Shown piece by piece: positions 8,509-17,593 of a stretch of 64,000 nt of DNA. The stretch is taken from positions 1 through 64,000 of the forward strand of contig JAOAPB010000024.1 of assembly GCA_025462645.1 (NCBI GenBank), written 5' to 3'. The stretch is from Edaphobacter sp. GTDB taxonomy: Bacteria; Acidobacteriota; Terriglobia; Terriglobales; Acidobacteriaceae. Every line of letters begins with the position of its first letter. The first letter of the stretch is position 1. A model generated the notes under the pieces. That model made no database searches and was not told the DNA's origin. It worked only from the letters and a program-made list of their open reading frames with translations. The position numbers and the translations under genes are program-made.

Positions 8509-8955
8509 TTACTTAGCCGCCAGCGTATGTCCGATTGCAGTCATGTATTCCATTGATGCAGATGGAGACGGATCGCCCGGCAGCTCCTGGAAACCAGCGC
8601 CCGTGAAAACGGCCTCTGCAGAGCGTCTGAGTTCGGAGTTGGGATCAACATGGAAAAGATAAAACCACTTCGAAGTATTTGGCGCGTCAGGCGCTATCGC
8701 GTCGAAAGCTGACTTCAGTTCACCGAGTGCTATGGAGCTCTTACCCTCCAGAATGATCGCCACACCTTCGACCCAACGCAGGTCGTCCACTCGTAGCGTT
8801 CCATAACCAGCATGCGCCAGCTCGACCGAAGGTGATGGATCAAGGTGCCTAAGCCTGATATTCGCGCCCGCTTGAACGGCACCGAGGCCCACAGCAAGCG
8901 CCAGGGATTCGGTCTCTTGGTTTGTGGCTGCGAAAATGACTAGAACGTTTTGCAT
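8509..8955 (-). CDS. Flavodoxin-like / NADPH-dependent reductase-family small protein
   Basis: A 148-residue protein with a Rossmann-like flavodoxin fold. It opens with VLVIFAATNQETESLALAVG, which resembles the phosphate-binding start of WrbA/NADPH-dependent FMN reductases. It lacks a textbook FMN loop, so FMN binding is uncertain. TGAGFQELPG and a helical C-terminus follow. It sits between pirin and YceI genes on the same strand with short gaps, the usual company of quinone-reducing proteins. Intact. Confidence 0.7.
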   Translation of the reverse strand: MQNVLVIFAATNQETESLALAVGLGAVQAGANIRLRHLDPSPSVELAHAGYGTLRVDDLRWVEGVAIILEGKSSIALGELKSAFDAIAPDAPNTSKWFYLFHVDPNSELRRSAEAVFTGAGFQELPGDPSPSASMEYMTAIGHTLAAK

Positions 8956-9045
8956 TTGCGGTCCTTATTGGATGCCGAACCGAGACAAAGGCGCAGTGGA
9001 TGATCGCTGCGTCCGTGCCGTGGGCCGACTTCGGGGCACCGGGAA

Positions 9046-9603
9046 TTAGGCCTTGATGAACTGCACTTCCAGCGATATCTGTACGTCTTCGCCAACCAGA
9101 ATACCGCCAGTCTCCAGAGCAGCGTTCCACGTCAGGCCGAAATCCTTGCGATTGATCTTCGTCATCGCGGAGAGTCCGATGCGAGTGTTACCCCATGGGT
9201 CCTTGCCTGGTGCGCTCGGACCTTCGACCGCGAACGTCAGTGACTTGGTGACTCCGTGAATAGTCAAGTCGCCCGTTACGGCATACTCCTCGTCACCCTT
9301 CTTCTCGATCTTTGTGGACTTGAACGTCATCACCGGATGCTGCTCGTGATGGAAGAAGTCTGTGCTCTTCAGGTGCGCATCACGCTGCTCATCCCCGGTG
9401 CTAATCGAGCTGATATCGATGGTGGCTTCCACCTGGCTGCGATTTGGATCGACAGTGTCCTCGATCAGAGTCCCGGTCAGGCCGCTGAAGCTGCCCTTAA
9501 CATTCGAGATCATCATGTGCTTCACTTTGAATTCCGCATGGGAATGTGCGGGATCGATCTTCCAGGTAATCGTGGAGGCAGGGGCGAGTGTGCTTGTAGA
9601 CAT
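9046..9603 (-). CDS. YceI-family lipocalin-like protein
   Basis: A 185-residue YceI protein without an obvious signal peptide. The family signature runs across WKIDPAHSHAEFKVKHMMIS, the VKGSFSGLTGT turn, SRSQVEATIDISSI-like strand and HHEQHPVMTFKST. These eight-stranded barrels bind long polyisoprenoid chains such as quinones. Cytosolic members without a leader are common in redox operons. It lies in the same minus-strand run as the flavodoxin-like and pirin genes. Intact. Confidence 0.9.
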   Translation of the reverse strand: MSTSTLAPASTITWKIDPAHSHAEFKVKHMMISNVKGSFSGLTGTLIEDTVDPNRSQVEATIDISSISTGDEQRDAHLKSTDFFHHEQHPVMTFKSTKIEKKGDEEYAVTGDLTIHGVTKSLTFAVEGPSAPGKDPWGNTRIGLSAMTKINRKDFGLTWNAALETGGILVGEDVQISLEVQFIKA

Positions 9604-9688
9604 AGTGTTTGATCCTTTCGTTTAGGCTGTTTCTTGTGGTTATTGGATCTGATCTTTCGTCGCGATCAGTCCAACGTTGATTCAGCAG

Positions 9689-10339
9689 CTAGTGATAATC
9701 ACTTACCGGCAGAAGCAAGTTGCGGGCAAGCTCCAGTTCTTCCTGCGTGATGGTATGAGGCCGGCCGGGGAAGCGTTTCGTCGTGACTTTCGCGCCCATG
9801 GCCTCAAGGATCGCAGCCGACTCCTCCACGCGTGCCCAGGGCACGTGCGGATCCGGGTCGCCGCTGCACAACAGTGCAGGTGTGCCCGCAAGTTCGCCTG
9901 CCGTTGAGTGGCTTAGCGAGCCTAGCGGTCCGATCAGACCCCCCGTAAATGCAATCAACCCTCCGTACCGCGTAGGGTGGCTGGCCAGAAACTCTATCGC
10001 TAGGCAAGCGCCTTGGGAAAACCCCGCCACGACAACGCGCTCGCGGCCGAATCCAGCTTGCTCAAGGGAGCGGACGACTGATTCTATTTTCGCGAGGGCT
10101 GAACTCAGATGCGGCTCGTTTGCCTCTCGTGGTGCTAAAAACGAGAGCGGATACCACGAGTGTCCTGCAGCCTGAGGGGCGAGGTAAGCCACATTAGGAA
10201 GACGGAACTCGGAGCCCAGTTCGAGGATGTCCTCCGCTGAGCCGCCGCGCCCATGCAGCAGCACGACCGCCAGATCGGCCTGGCTCAACGGGGCTCCATC
10301 CTGGAGAACGGCGCTCGCGGCATGGGGATCGTTCATCAT
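9689..10339 (-). CDS. Carboxylesterase/phospholipase (MhqD-like) alpha/beta hydrolase
   Basis: A 216-residue alpha/beta hydrolase of the dienelactone hydrolase/carboxylesterase group. It shows the oxyanion HGRGG, nucleophile elbow GFSQG, an acid (SGDPDPHVP) and a catalytic His (FPGRPHT). Its ATG overlaps the stop of the preceding truncated glyoxalase-type dioxygenase by 4 bases. This reproduces the mhqO-mhqD gene pairing known from quinone resistance operons (hydrolysis of ring-cleavage products). The gene itself is intact but has lost its upstream partner to an IS insertion, so it may now depend on IS-borne transcription. Confidence 0.88.
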   Translation of the reverse strand: MMNDPHAASAVLQDGAPLSQADLAVVLLHGRGGSAEDILELGSEFRLPNVAYLAPQAAGHSWYPLSFLAPREANEPHLSSALAKIESVVRSLEQAGFGRERVVVAGFSQGACLAIEFLASHPTRYGGLIAFTGGLIGPLGSLSHSTAGELAGTPALLCSGDPDPHVPWARVEESAAILEAMGAKVTTKRFPGRPHTITQEELELARNLLLPVSDYH

Positions 10340-10501
10340 GCCTGCACCTCCTCCTGGGCTTTGTGCAGTGTAACCGGCGGCAGGAGCCTCGTCAGTGGGA
10401 CCATATCCGAGCTAAGCCATTGCGGCACACATAGCTCCTCTCCCAATGACTCCAGCGACTCGTCGATAGCGAAACCTGGAATGTCTGTTGCGAGTTCGAA
10501 G
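10336..10501 (-). pseudogene. C-terminal stub of ring-cleaving dioxygenase (MhqO-like glyoxalase), cut by IS110
   Basis: About 55 codons, open from the IS edge, reading FELATDIPGFAIDE then CVPQWLSSDM...LPPVTLHKAQEEV and stopping at 10336. The FE(I/L)ATD-PGFA-ID block is a hallmark of the last part of MhqO/LinE-type extradiol dioxygenases. The reading frame enters unrelated sequence exactly where IS110 copy 2 begins. The N-terminal part is not found on the other side of the IS, so a deletion accompanied or followed the insertion. Confidence 0.7.
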
Positions 10502-10562
10502 CGGTGGTCCTTGCTTTTCTCTTTTCAGGGTCTTTGCTTTTGCTGTTGTCGTTTCGTCGCAT

Positions 10563-10740
10563 GTTGCTCTCCACCGGGTTTGTATTCGCACTCTGATGAG
10601 CCGATGTGAAGCAGGCTCGGTGCCGGTTGGGGTTCGAGAGGGGAGTCGATGCTGCAATTTCTCAGACGGCCTTGGAAGGCCAAGACGCGCACGCAGTCAT
10701 CGGAACACGGTGTCGTCGCAACGGGTAAACATAGGCATCT
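10563..10740 (-). ncRNA. Candidate bridge-RNA region of IS110 copy 2
   Basis: This noncoding stretch after the transposase is conserved with 449-629. Near-identical blocks lie at 10563-10595, about 10608-10651 and 10684-10725. Variable positions between the copies are concentrated between the blocks, as expected if guide loops diverged while the scaffold was kept. This is inference by position only. Confidence 0.3.
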
Positions 10741-11663
10741 TTAGGCGGCTGATTCGTAGAAGGGCATGTAGGGCTCCTGGGTGGTCCAGAGTCGATGAAG
10801 CAGGACGGCCAACTTGCGGGCGACTGCAACGACGGCCTTGCTCTTGGCTTGCTTACCGCCTCGACTAGCCAGATGCAGCCCCCACTGTCGGAGTGTTGAG
10901 TCCCTTCCATGAGGTCGGAGGATATGGTTGGCACACTCGATCAGCAGACTTCGGAGATAGACATTGCCTGCCTTGGTGATGCCGAGCTGCGGATCTCGTT
11001 CGCCGGACTGACTGCGTCGTGGCCTCAAGCCGAGATAGCAGCCCACGTCACGACTTCGCCCGAAGCGTTCCTTGTTGCCGAGCGTGAGAACGAAGGTCAG
11101 AGCGGTAATGTGCCCGACACGGTGGACCTTCAGCAGAGCCTGGGTCTCTGAATACTCCGTCTGTGTCAGCTCCTGGATCAGGCGATCATAGTGTTTGATC
11201 TTGGCCGTCATCTCCGCGATATGTTGAAGCACGATGAGGGTGAGGGCTTCCTGCTGTTCGACGGTGCGGTGGGAGATCGGCCGGAGGATGTTCGGATCAA
11301 GACGAGCGTAGCGGCCCAGCTTCTCGGCATCGACCTGATCGCTCTTCCGATCAATGTGCGATATAGCTCGCAGCTCGCGGACGTTGGCCACGATCACCTC
11401 GTGCCCGAGCTCCTGCAGCTGTTCACTGTCCAGATTGAGTGAACGCCGGCCTCCATGGCCACGCGTGTCGAAGGCAGATCAGTAAACCACTTCGCGATCG
11501 CCTTCGGGGTGGTTCTGAAGCGGCCTCGATCGACCACTTCGCCGTCCTGGTTGAGCGTGCAGTAATGGCTCCAGACATCTCCAAGGTCGACACCGATCGT
11601 CATCTCGACTCTGGACCGTCTGCGTGGAACTTCCGCAATGAGGTGCTGCAATGAGTTTTTCAT
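10741..11663 (-). pseudogene. IS110 transposase, internally deleted and frameshifted
   Basis: The N-terminal 89-codon part (GVDLGDVWSHYC, AMEAG) runs from 11663 to 11394. It is out of frame with the rest, which resumes with VIVANVRELRAISHIDRKSDQVDAEK. Compared with copy 1, the segment between LTLI and LQHIAEM is missing. That removes about 57 codons, the linker between DEDD and C-terminal domains. The C-terminal domain is otherwise intact. Two independent lesions make this a true pseudogene, not a base-calling artefact. Confidence 0.9.
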
Positions 11664-11866
11664 GGGACTAGTCTCTCTCCGGTTCGAAAGACCTGCTCAT
11701 CCCATTTCTTGTTACTAAGGGAGGGTTCAGCCGGCGAATGATATCGACGCCTTGCGGCTTCGACTAGCACGTCATCGGCTGCGACCTGTCTCCCTATGAC
11801 TCCCGCGGAATGATTTTCAAAGTCGATACGCTGCGCCGCAGCATCCTTGCCCGGGGGCCTTTGAAT

Positions 11867-12738
11867 CTATCGAGCGCTCGATAGCCAGTGCGCACGAAGA
11901 TGCTGATTGAATTCGCTGGTTCGCTCTTCGGGGAAGAAGAGACTCGCTCCGCCCAGCTCGATTCGCTGTCGCAGACCGGGGATGGTCTCAGCCAGCCAGT
12001 GCGACCACTAGGTATCGAAAGAACACGTCGTCCGTGCCCCATACGATGAGCCTAGGCGCAGTAAGCTCCTTCAGCTGTGCTTCGATGGCCACAGTGTGTT
12101 TTGCAGTCGAATGCGGCAAGGAAGCGTTGCACATCCTTCGTTCGTTGCTCGGTACTGACCAGAGGGCGCAGATACGCTTCGATCGTCTCGTCGGATACGA
12201 ACTCGGGATGCTCGGATGCCGCGCCTAATGCCTGCGGCGAGCGATAGGAGTTCTTGTCGTTCAGCATGCCGTTGAGAGCGTCGCCCAGACCACCTGCGGC
12301 TGACATCGCGAGAAACGGCTTGAATGCTTCCGGTGGCCAATTATTATGTGCATCGCAGTCGGTAAGCGTAAGGCTGCGCACGCGCGAAGGATTCTGTGCG
12401 GCGAAGATTTGCGTGATTCCTCCACCACTGTCATTGCCGACGAGGTCGACCTGATCGATCTGCAGTGCATCGAGAAACTCTCGCAACATGGTTGCATTGG
12501 CCGTCACCGAGACGTCCTGATCGGGAGAGATCTCGATATCGCCGTGAGCGAGTAAGTCGACGGCGATGCAGCGTCGCGTATCCAATAGGTGCGACAGTTG
12601 ATGACGCCACAGGTGGCCGTTGAGAAGGACGCCGTGGACGAACAAAGCCACCGACCCGGTGCCGGCTTCCCTGTAGCTGATGCGGCCTGACGGTGTAGCG
12701 ATAGAGTGTTCCGACGCGGAGACATGCTCGGTTTTCAT
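11867..12738 (-). pseudogene. Alpha/beta hydrolase (haloalkane dehalogenase-like), multiply broken
   Basis: An alpha/beta hydrolase of about 285 residues. The N-terminal part from ATG 12738 is good: VALFVHGVLLNG oxyanion region, AVDLLAHGDIE, LVGNDSGGG (nucleophile Asp of the dehalogenase type). An extra base in the T-run at 12099-12102 shifts the frame. In the restored frame follow TVAIEAQLKELTAP and VWGTDDVFF. Next come a second frameshift around 12012-12019, a TAG at 12008-12010 where Lys is expected, and then the C-terminus WSHWLAETIPGLRQR...EFNQHLRAHW to 11867. A nonsense codon plus two shifts shows genuine decay. Confidence 0.83.
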
Positions 12739-12828
12739 AGAAAGAATCCTTTAGGGTGATGGGTTGAATTTGAAGACATAGTGCTCGAGACGGACATTGC
12801 GCCCGCCGCGCGCTGCCTCTATTACGTT

Positions 12829-13629
12829 TTAGACCGCCGGTGAAGAGAAGAGCGCGTTGGTCGCTGGGTAATCGATCGTTCTGGCGAAGATGTCCTTGCT
12901 GGAGCCAGCGAGAAGATCTTCGGCGCAGTGCGCGGTGAGCGCCAGAGCAGCCTGAGCGATCGCCGAACCCGCGCTCAAACGGCTGACACCCTGTCGGTAG
13001 AGTTCTTCGAATGATGGAAGACCGGGCATCAGCATGATGTTGAGGGTAGTCTGATTGTTTTGGAGATCGTTTCAATCCAGGACGCTTGCGTAAGGGCTGG
13101 AACGAAGATGCCGTCGCAGCCGGCGTCACGAAAGAGTCTCGACCGGCGTGTCACTTCCTCTACGGCGCCATCGCCCGTGAAGAGAGCGCGCAGAAAGACA
13201 TCGGTCCGAACGTTGATGAATAGATCGACTCCGGCGGACGACGCAGCTTTGCGCGCCGCTTCGAGCTTGATGCATAGTTGCTCGGACGAAGCGGCACCGT
13301 CTTCGATGTTGATTCCTACAGCCCCGGCGTCGATGACTTCGGTGACGAGCTCAGCTACGGCGGCCGAATCGTCCGAGTACCCACCTTCGATGTCGACGCT
13401 AAGCGGAACGCGGATAGCGCGGGTGATCTCGCGGATGGAAGCGAGCAAGATCTCTGCGAGCAAGGCGTCACCGTCAGGATAGCCATGAGACCAGGCCACT
13501 CCGGCGCTGGTGGTCGCGATGGACTTGGCACCACGGCTCTCGATCAGACGCGCTACCGGCTTCCCAAGCATTTGGCAGAACAAGCAGATCTGCACTTTGG
13601 TGAAGGTCTTTGAATGTTTTACTGTGCAT
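12829..13629 (-). pseudogene. Isocitrate lyase/PEP mutase-family protein, two frameshifts
   Basis: An oxaloacetate decarboxylase/carboxyphosphonoenolpyruvate mutase-like protein of about 265 residues. ATG 13629 gives HQSADLLVLPNAWEAGSA. One base is lost near 13550, and the protein continues RLIESRGAKSIATTSAGVAW, SVDIEGGYSD, INIEDG and INVRTDVFL. Another base is lost in a C-run near 13050. The final part is IMLMPGLPSFEELYRQGVSRLSAGSA to 12829. Restoring both gives a normal-length protein with the D-x-E-x-G-Y metal site. It closes the degenerate left module. Confidence 0.85.
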
Positions 13630-14169
13630 TGGTGGACATCCTCTCTTCTGTTTCCTATGCACGAAGTATCGTTGCAAGAGGCTCGGGATCTCGCTCACAT
13701 TCAGACAGTTTTGAGCACGATCTGATGAAAAACTGAGAGAGTGCTAGCTCACATCTATATCCATGTGGCGGCGATGCCGTCTTGCGGTATAAAGAAAATC
13801 ATCGCTTGTATCACTGGAAGCGGTGTTTAGAGGCTGGTAGTGGTGGTGAGCCCTGCCGCTGGCACCGGTGATTGGGATGGCAGGATCATTGCCTTCAAGG
13901 CGGAGTGCATCAATTGTCTTCGAAATCGAGAATCCGTGCAGCTGGAGATAAGAGATTAGAGAATTTGTCCAGCCGTCTGAACTCCGATCTGAAGATACTT
14001 GTAATCGCCTGCCTCGTATCCCATTATGGCCTCCATAACCTACAGGACTAGACATCCGAGGGTGCGGAGCAGCATGCCCTCCCTTATATCCCTGAACGGG
14101 CGACGACGATAGCGGATCGTTCCGCTTATGCGCCGGAATAATTGCTGCAAACAACAGGAAGGACAATTT
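13630..14169. other. 540-base intergenic region upstream of the first TonB receptor
   Basis: Neither strand shows a convincing gene. The minus strand has a 140-codon open frame (13744-14166) without family character. The ribosome site aggaagga for the receptor is at 14157-14164. The region marks the change from the GC-rich decaying module to the less GC-rich catabolic island. Confidence 0.4.
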
Positions 14170-17100
14170 ATGTACTTGTTGCGCCGTTTTCTCCTAACGT
14201 TACTTCTTTCATTCTCCGCCAGCATTTGGGCACAAATCGCAAACAACACCACACTCGTGGGAACCGTCACAGATCCATCGGGCAGCGTCATAGTAGGTGC
14301 CACAGTGAGCGCAGTCAATGTGGCCACCAACGTCTCGTATGCGGGGGCCACTAATCGAGAGGGTTATTACTCAATACCCTATGTTTTACCTGGAACATAC
14401 GATGTAACCGTTGATATGGCCGGCTTCGAAAAGGTCGTGAGCAAGGGAACCATTGTGCAGTTGAATCTGGCAGCGCGCACCGACATCACGCTCCGCGTGG
14501 GCTCAACAAACTCCGCTGTCACAATCTCCGCAACGAATCCGCCCCTTTCAACCGACGACGCAGTCATCGGCGAAACAATAGACGAGAAGAAAGTTGCCAA
14601 TTTGCCCATCATAGGGCGCCGCGCAATGGATCTGGCTGCTACAGCCTCGAACATCATTGTTGGACCGAAGACTTCCTACACCGGGGTTCCTCCGGGAGCA
14701 ACGTACATTGGCGCCGGAACCCGTGAGGTCCATAACTCTCTCACGCTTGATGGAATTACGATCATGAACTCATTGGGCTCATCTTCTGCGGTGACGCCGA
14801 ATCCAGATGCCCTCTCCGCGGTTCAAACTCAGACCGGAAACTACACCGCACAGTATGGAGCGTATATGGGGGTCCACATCAACATGGACACCAAAGCCGG
14901 AACCAATCAATTCCACGGCACTGTGTATGACTATATTCAGAATGATTTCTTCAATGCACGCCCGTGGTTACTCTCAAAAGCATCTCGCACGCCCGTACTC
15001 CGTTTCAATCAATTTGGCGGTGCGATAGGTGGTCCGGTCATTCTCCCGCATTTCTACGATGGCCACAATAAGATGTTTTTCATGGGATCGTACGAAGGTT
15101 TGCGTCAGATATCTCAGTCTCAGAGCACCGCCACCGTGCTGACCCAAGCAATGCGCAATGGGGATTTTTCGGCGATCACAAGATCACTTGCTAACCCCGC
15201 GAACGGCGCGCCGTATGTCGGTAATCGAGTGACGAACATTTCGCCGATTGCCACTAAGCTGCTCGCATACACGCCGTTACCCAATCAACCCGGTACCGCC
15301 AATAACCTTAACAGCACTGTGCCAACGAACTTTACCCTGGATCAGACACTTGATCGCGTGGATTACGCTATCGGAGACAAAGTTCGCCTCTTCGCCCGTT
15401 ACAGCTGGCAAAAACTAAGCTACGTCGCCGGATCTCTTATTCCAACGTCTACCAGCTATTCACCAACAGCCAACTCAAACGGTGCCTTCGGATATACACA
15501 CATCCTCACTCCACGCTTCATCAACGATTTCCATTTCGGATTTAACAAGCTGTACAGCAATGTCTTGAACGATTTTGCTCAGAACAATGTCAGCGGCGCA
15601 GGATCGGCTTTAGGCATTCCGGGGTTTACATCCGACGTAGCGGACAATAATCCGGGAATCCCGAGCGTTATTATTAGCAATTTTCAGGCTTTGGGTTCAG
15701 ACAGTACCAACTGGTATCAAGATGATCGAGCATTTCACGGGTACGATCAGGTGAGTTGGACACGAAGCAAACATACGATTATGGCCGGTGTCGATCTCAG
15801 GAAGCTGAGTACTGGACGTGCAGCACAGAATGCTCCCCGAGGCTCCTTTACTTTCAACGGACAATATTCCGGATATTCGGCAGCTGACTTTCTCACTGGA
15901 TACGCAGTGAGCGTGATCACACCAATCGCTCAATTCAAAGGGTCTGTCTCGGAATGGCGAGACGGGTTTTTTATACAAGACAACTGGCAGGTGACGAAGC
16001 GGCTGACACTCCTCTACGGCCTTCGATACGAATTGCCAACGGTGCCATACAGCCTGAACGGGTACGCCAGAATTATTAACCGTGGTGGTACAGCGCTTAT
16101 CCCTGCGACGGACGCGACGACTGGCAAGACCTTTACACCGGTACCTGGATTTAAATTTATTGGACCGAACCATACCAACTTGGCCCCCCGCTTCGGGCTC
16201 GCATATCGCGCAACAGACAAGATCGTCATTCGAGCCGGTGGTGGTATTTTCTACAATCCGAACCACCTCAACTCGTTTACTCTCGCCACAGGCAATTATC
16301 CGCTCGCAACATCTTTCAGCTACAGCGGGAATACCACCAACCCTGCTAATCTCAATTTCTCTAACCCTACAGGCGGACAATCTTCAACTGTCTGCGTACC
16401 TGGAACTGTAGGGTGCTATACCAGCGTATTCACTGACAACTATTACCTGCCAACTCCGCGGCTGTATCAATGGAACTTGGATACCGGGGTCGAATTGTGG
16501 CAGAACGCCGCGTTCGAGCTTCAATACCTGGGATCTCGCGGTTTGTTCTTCGATAGGTCCTTCTATCCCAATCAGCCGCTGCCTGGGGCGGGATCGATCA
16601 ATACCCGGCGCCCGAATCAGCTCTTTGGACAAGTTCGCCAGATTCAGAACGACAGCTTCTCGACTTATCACGGCCTGACTGCAATTCTGCGGCAACGTCT
16701 CATCCGCGGGTTTGACATGAATCTGGGTTATACGTGGTCGCATACGTTGGACAACTCTACCGATGCAAACGGAGGCGGGACAGCGATGGATCAAAGTAAT
16801 CTCAAACGTGATTATGGCGATTCAAGCTGGGATATACGGAGTCGCTTCGTTGGAACTTTGAGTTATGCGATGCCTGCAATCCCCGGCTTTAGCCGTGTGA
16901 CACGGGCGGCAATAGGTGGATGGCAGGCGAATGCTATCGTTACGATGCAGACCGGGATGCCATTCAACATCGGTATCAGCAGTGATCGCGCAAACGCTGG
17001 CAATCTCGGAACGCAGCGTCCAGACGGTATTCGCATCGGCACAAACAACTGTTCAAGGTCTACTGTGATCAGTGGCGGAGGCGCATCATGCATTAACGCC

Positions 17101-17433
17101 TCAACCTTCGGCCTGCCCGCCTTATACACTTATGGCAACCTGCATCGCAACGACCAACATGGTCCAGGATTCATCAACACTAATCTTTCTCTCTTCAAGA
17201 ATTTTCCAGTGCATGAGAATGTGACTGCTCAATTTCGAATGGAAGCATTCAACGTGTTCAATCACGCAAATCCAGGGAACCCTAACTCCATTCTTCCTGC
17301 GAGCTTCGATCCAGCGGCATCGAACTATGGGATCAGCGGATCCAATTTCGGTACGATCACGACAGTCCAGAACGCAAGCCAAAATGGTGGAGGGCAACGG
17401 CTATTGCAACTTGCAGGGAAAATTAATTTTTAG
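14170..17433 (+). CDS. Oar-like TonB-dependent outer-membrane receptor
   Basis: About 1087 residues from ATG 14170, chosen because AGGAAGGA precedes it and it gives a signal peptide (MYLLRRFLLTLLLSFSASIWA). A carboxypeptidase-regulatory-like domain (TLVGTVTDPSGSVIVGATV to about residue 95) follows. Next come a plug (NLPIIGRRAMDLAATA, SLTLDGI) and a large beta barrel ending in the aromatic-terminated NGGGQRLLQLAGKINF. This family imports oligosaccharides or other large ligands in acidobacteria, energised by TonB, and works without a SusD lipoprotein. It stands alone on the plus strand, with MFS and GH172 genes convergent. It is the probable entry port of the island. Confidence 0.93.
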   Translation: MYLLRRFLLTLLLSFSASIWAQIANNTTLVGTVTDPSGSVIVGATVSAVNVATNVSYAGATNREGYYSIPYVLPGTYDVTVDMAGFEKVVSKGTIVQLNLAARTDITLRVGSTNSAVTISATNPPLSTDDAVIGETIDEKKVANLPIIGRRAMDLAATASNIIVGPKTSYTGVPPGATYIGAGTREVHNSLTLDGITIMNSLGSSSAVTPNPDALSAVQTQTGNYTAQYGAYMGVHINMDTKAGTNQFHGTVYDYIQNDFFNARPWLLSKASRTPVLRFNQFGGAIGGPVILPHFYDGHNKMFFMGSYEGLRQISQSQSTATVLTQAMRNGDFSAITRSLANPANGAPYVGNRVTNISPIATKLLAYTPLPNQPGTANNLNSTVPTNFTLDQTLDRVDYAIGDKVRLFARYSWQKLSYVAGSLIPTSTSYSPTANSNGAFGYTHILTPRFINDFHFGFNKLYSNVLNDFAQNNVSGAGSALGIPGFTSDVADNNPGIPSVIISNFQALGSDSTNWYQDDRAFHGYDQVSWTRSKHTIMAGVDLRKLSTGRAAQNAPRGSFTFNGQYSGYSAADFLTGYAVSVITPIAQFKGSVSEWRDGFFIQDNWQVTKRLTLLYGLRYELPTVPYSLNGYARIINRGGTALIPATDATTGKTFTPVPGFKFIGPNHTNLAPRFGLAYRATDKIVIRAGGGIFYNPNHLNSFTLATGNYPLATSFSYSGNTTNPANLNFSNPTGGQSSTVCVPGTVGCYTSVFTDNYYLPTPRLYQWNLDTGVELWQNAAFELQYLGSRGLFFDRSFYPNQPLPGAGSINTRRPNQLFGQVRQIQNDSFSTYHGLTAILRQRLIRGFDMNLGYTWSHTLDNSTDANGGGTAMDQSNLKRDYGDSSWDIRSRFVGTLSYAMPAIPGFSRVTRAAIGGWQANAIVTMQTGMPFNIGISSDRANAGNLGTQRPDGIRIGTNNCSRSTVISGGGASCINASTFGLPALYTYGNLHRNDQHGPGFINTNLSLFKNFPVHENVTAQFRMEAFNVFNHANPGNPNSILPASFDPAASNYGISGSNFGTITTVQNASQNGGGQRLLQLAGKINF

Positions 17434-17457
17434 TTCTCCAGATTCTGTAGATTGCGA

Positions 17458-17496
17458 AGGCCCCGAATGTTATTTCGCGGCCTGCTTGTTTTCAAT
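17458..17496 (+). terminator. Intrinsic terminator after TonB receptor
   Basis: Stem AGGCC/GGCCT continued by CGAA/TTCG with one C-C mismatch and loop TGTTAT, followed by a T-rich tail. It lies 25 bases after the receptor stop and before the convergent MFS gene. Confidence 0.6.
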
Positions 17497-17593
17497 TTAA
17501 GTGCCCGCCAACTTGAGGTCGGTTACACACTCGCCGAAGATGTACGACAAGAGCCGCCAGTGCCTGGATCTACTCGTTCGGTAGGGTCAATTT

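Larger units (their letters stand above)
10502..11706 (-). mobile_element. IS110-family insertion sequence, copy 2 (degenerate)
   Basis: A homologue of the element at 391-1758 in the same orientation, with clear sequence divergence. It is therefore an old copy or a related type. The right end shares the conserved noncoding blocks. The left end shares the acctgctcatcc block at 11691-11702. It is shorter because about 57 codons of the transposase are missing. It interrupts an mhqO-like gene. Confidence 0.72.

Noticed and set aside
13744..14166. A 140-codon minus-strand frame before the first TonB receptor
   Set aside because: Its composition is unlike a protein core, there is no ribosome site and no recognisable block, and it occupies the receptor's likely promoter.
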